Source: Diatrype stigma | Lineage: Eukaryota > Ascomycota > Sordariomycetes > Xylariales > Diatrypaceae | Length of the DNA: 64,000 nucleotides | Reading direction: 5' to 3' | Assembly: GCA_022225965.2 (NCBI GenBank) | Contig: JAKJXP020000148.1 | Coordinates: 1 to 64,000, forward strand | Part shown: piece after piece, positions 63,007 through 64,000 of the stretch | Layout of the letters: each line of letters begins with the position of its first letter | How positions within the stretch are numbered: position 1 is the stretch's first letter | Program-made: the position numbers and the translations under genes | Notes under the pieces: model-generated | The model's database searches: none | What the model saw: only the letters and a program-made list of their open reading frames with translations | What the model was told of the DNA's origin: nothing

Positions 63007-63377
63007 TCCTTCAACAGCATCGACAGCACCCAGCACAAGCAACAGCGCTAGATTCGCCCGAGACCCCACTGTTCCACGGGGCGGCGTCTGTAGGCGCATG
63101 CGCATTTCGTGCTAGCCTTGCTAGCGCTATCCTGTCTGGCTGTCGAGCCCTATTGCCAATCTGCTAGCAAGACCAGGTATGGAGTAGGTACCACTGATCA
63201 GTGATGGCCCCCAGCGGGCCCGGCCAAGGATTTTTATTGTTATTAGTTACTACACCTGCTAACTAGTTAGTGCCGTCCGGTTTAATAATGTAATACCAGT
63301 TTTCCCTTTCGGTGTTCGCAGGTGACTGACTGCCTGAGGGCAGGTGACCAGTGGTTCGCATTGCAGGCACTCAAACC

Positions 63378-63424
63378 CGACACTCAGGCACTCAGACACT
63401 CGGGCACTCGGGCACTCGGGCACT
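63378..63424. repeat. Tandem repeat, CACTCGGG / CACTCAGG
   Basis: About five copies of an 8-bp unit; the last three are nearly identical. Confidence 0.8.
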
Positions 63425-63490
63425 GCAGGTCAGCCAGCGTACCTAATCCATGGCTGTCATTCGAGCTGTCAGCCAACACCGAAAGACCAC

Positions 63491-63524
63491 CACTGAGGGC
63501 CCAGCACTGAGGGCCCAGCACTGG
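63491..63524. repeat. Tandem repeat, 14-bp unit CACTGAGGGCCCAG
   Basis: Two perfect copies and a partial third. Confidence 0.85.
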
Positions 63525-64000
63525 GGGACGAGGGCCCCGGACAGCAGCCGCAAGCCTCCGGTGCCTGTACTTCGTCGGTAGGTCCAGTAGCGAATAGTCC
63601 AGGTCTCTTGCAATCTCCAGAAACTCTAGTCCCAGTGGTGTTCCCCGAGATCCTGGACCATCCAATTAATCAAATCGGATATTGAACCCATCTCCTCCCC
63701 CCGGTCCAAGATTCCGTTACAACCCTATTATCTATTATCTATTCTGCACTGCATCTCTTTTCCCACGTTGCGACAGCCCTCCTACCCGCCGTTGCAATCA
63801 CTACCACCTTTCCAACCTGCTCCGAACTATCGACTATCATCAACGGTTTCGTCTTGACGGCATTCGACATCGCCCTCTCCCTTGCCTACATCGCTCGCTA
63901 CCTTACCCACCTAGGTATTCTGCCGTTGCACGACACGTTACTTATCGCCTCTTACCCCCACGGCGCACCCACCGCACATCCACGGCATGCAGGAGACTGC

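Larger units (their letters stand above)
59756..64000. other. Gene-poor, repeat-rich right end
   Basis: About 4.2 kb without a supportable gene. A GC-rich island (about 60290-60880) with Arg-rich overlapping frames lies between the inverted repeats at 60193 and 60909. Tandem repeats occur at 62971-63006, 63378-63424 and 63491-63524. The last 300 bases are C/T-rich and look like the leader of a gene starting beyond the window. Confidence 0.45.

Noticed and set aside
62971..63524. CRISPR-like array
   Set aside because: The units are contiguous 8-14 bp tandem repeats without spacers, in a eukaryotic genome.

Overview
The window looks like nuclear DNA of a filamentous ascomycete (Pezizomycotina, most likely Sordariomycetes). 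The coding exons are GC-rich at third positions and are cut by many short introns of about 50-160 bp with GTAAGT-like donors, CTAAC/CTGAC-like branch points and YAG acceptors. They are separated by AT-richer spacers of 0.5-5 kb holding microsatellites and a recurring TACCTACC/GGTAGGTA motif. All exon models were built by hand by joining reading frames at splice sites until the family sequence ran through. Every complete model gives a total length divisible by three.

Layout. 1-966: 3' part of a short-chain dehydrogenase, whose upstream intron holds a CTCTCCCT microsatellite. 967-5811: spacer and the low-complexity leader of malic enzyme. 5812-8074: NAD-type malic enzyme. 9410-13877 (minus): a 1379-residue fusion of a GMC oxidoreductase with an alpha/beta hydrolase. 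18223-20209 (minus): NADP-glutamate dehydrogenase, seven exons. 23394-26800 (minus): DNA polymerase delta catalytic subunit. 27802-29315 (minus): CAAX protease STE24. 30043-30506 (minus): a 92-residue membrane protein with an Ish1/HeH-like tail, divergent from ribosomal protein L38 (30999-31504). 34345-35991: mevalonate kinase. 36675-38742: farnesyl/geranylgeranyltransferase alpha subunit with an unusual N-terminal extension. 41705-43884: Hsp90. 44575-45819 (minus): mitochondrial ClpP, divergent from a second probable mitochondrial protein (46251-47924). 48151-48378: tRNA-like element. 50126-59755: an accessory block with a secreted DUF8021-type protein, a PaxM-like FAD monooxygenase, a hAT-type MITE, an AKR7-like aldo/keto reductase and a type I Baeyer-Villiger monooxygenase. 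59756-64000: gene-poor and repeat-rich.

The left 49 kb is mostly housekeeping. Three genes touch isoprenoid or prenylation biology (mevalonate kinase, RAM2 and STE24), but they are not an operon and their proximity may be chance. The right 14 kb is accessory in character: oxidative tailoring-type enzymes, a secreted protein, a transposon relic and tandem repeats. No polyketide, peptide or terpene synthase is visible, so this block is at most the edge of a metabolite cluster.

The most unusual observations are: an apparent GA-AG intron in the small Ish1-like gene; a GC-AG intron in mevalonate kinase; a roughly 200-residue unrecognised domain fused to RAM2; a Cys in the nucleophile elbow of the GMC-hydrolase fusion; a complete non-autonomous hAT element with 8-bp target duplications; and a tRNA-like module whose acceptor halves lie 228 nt apart.
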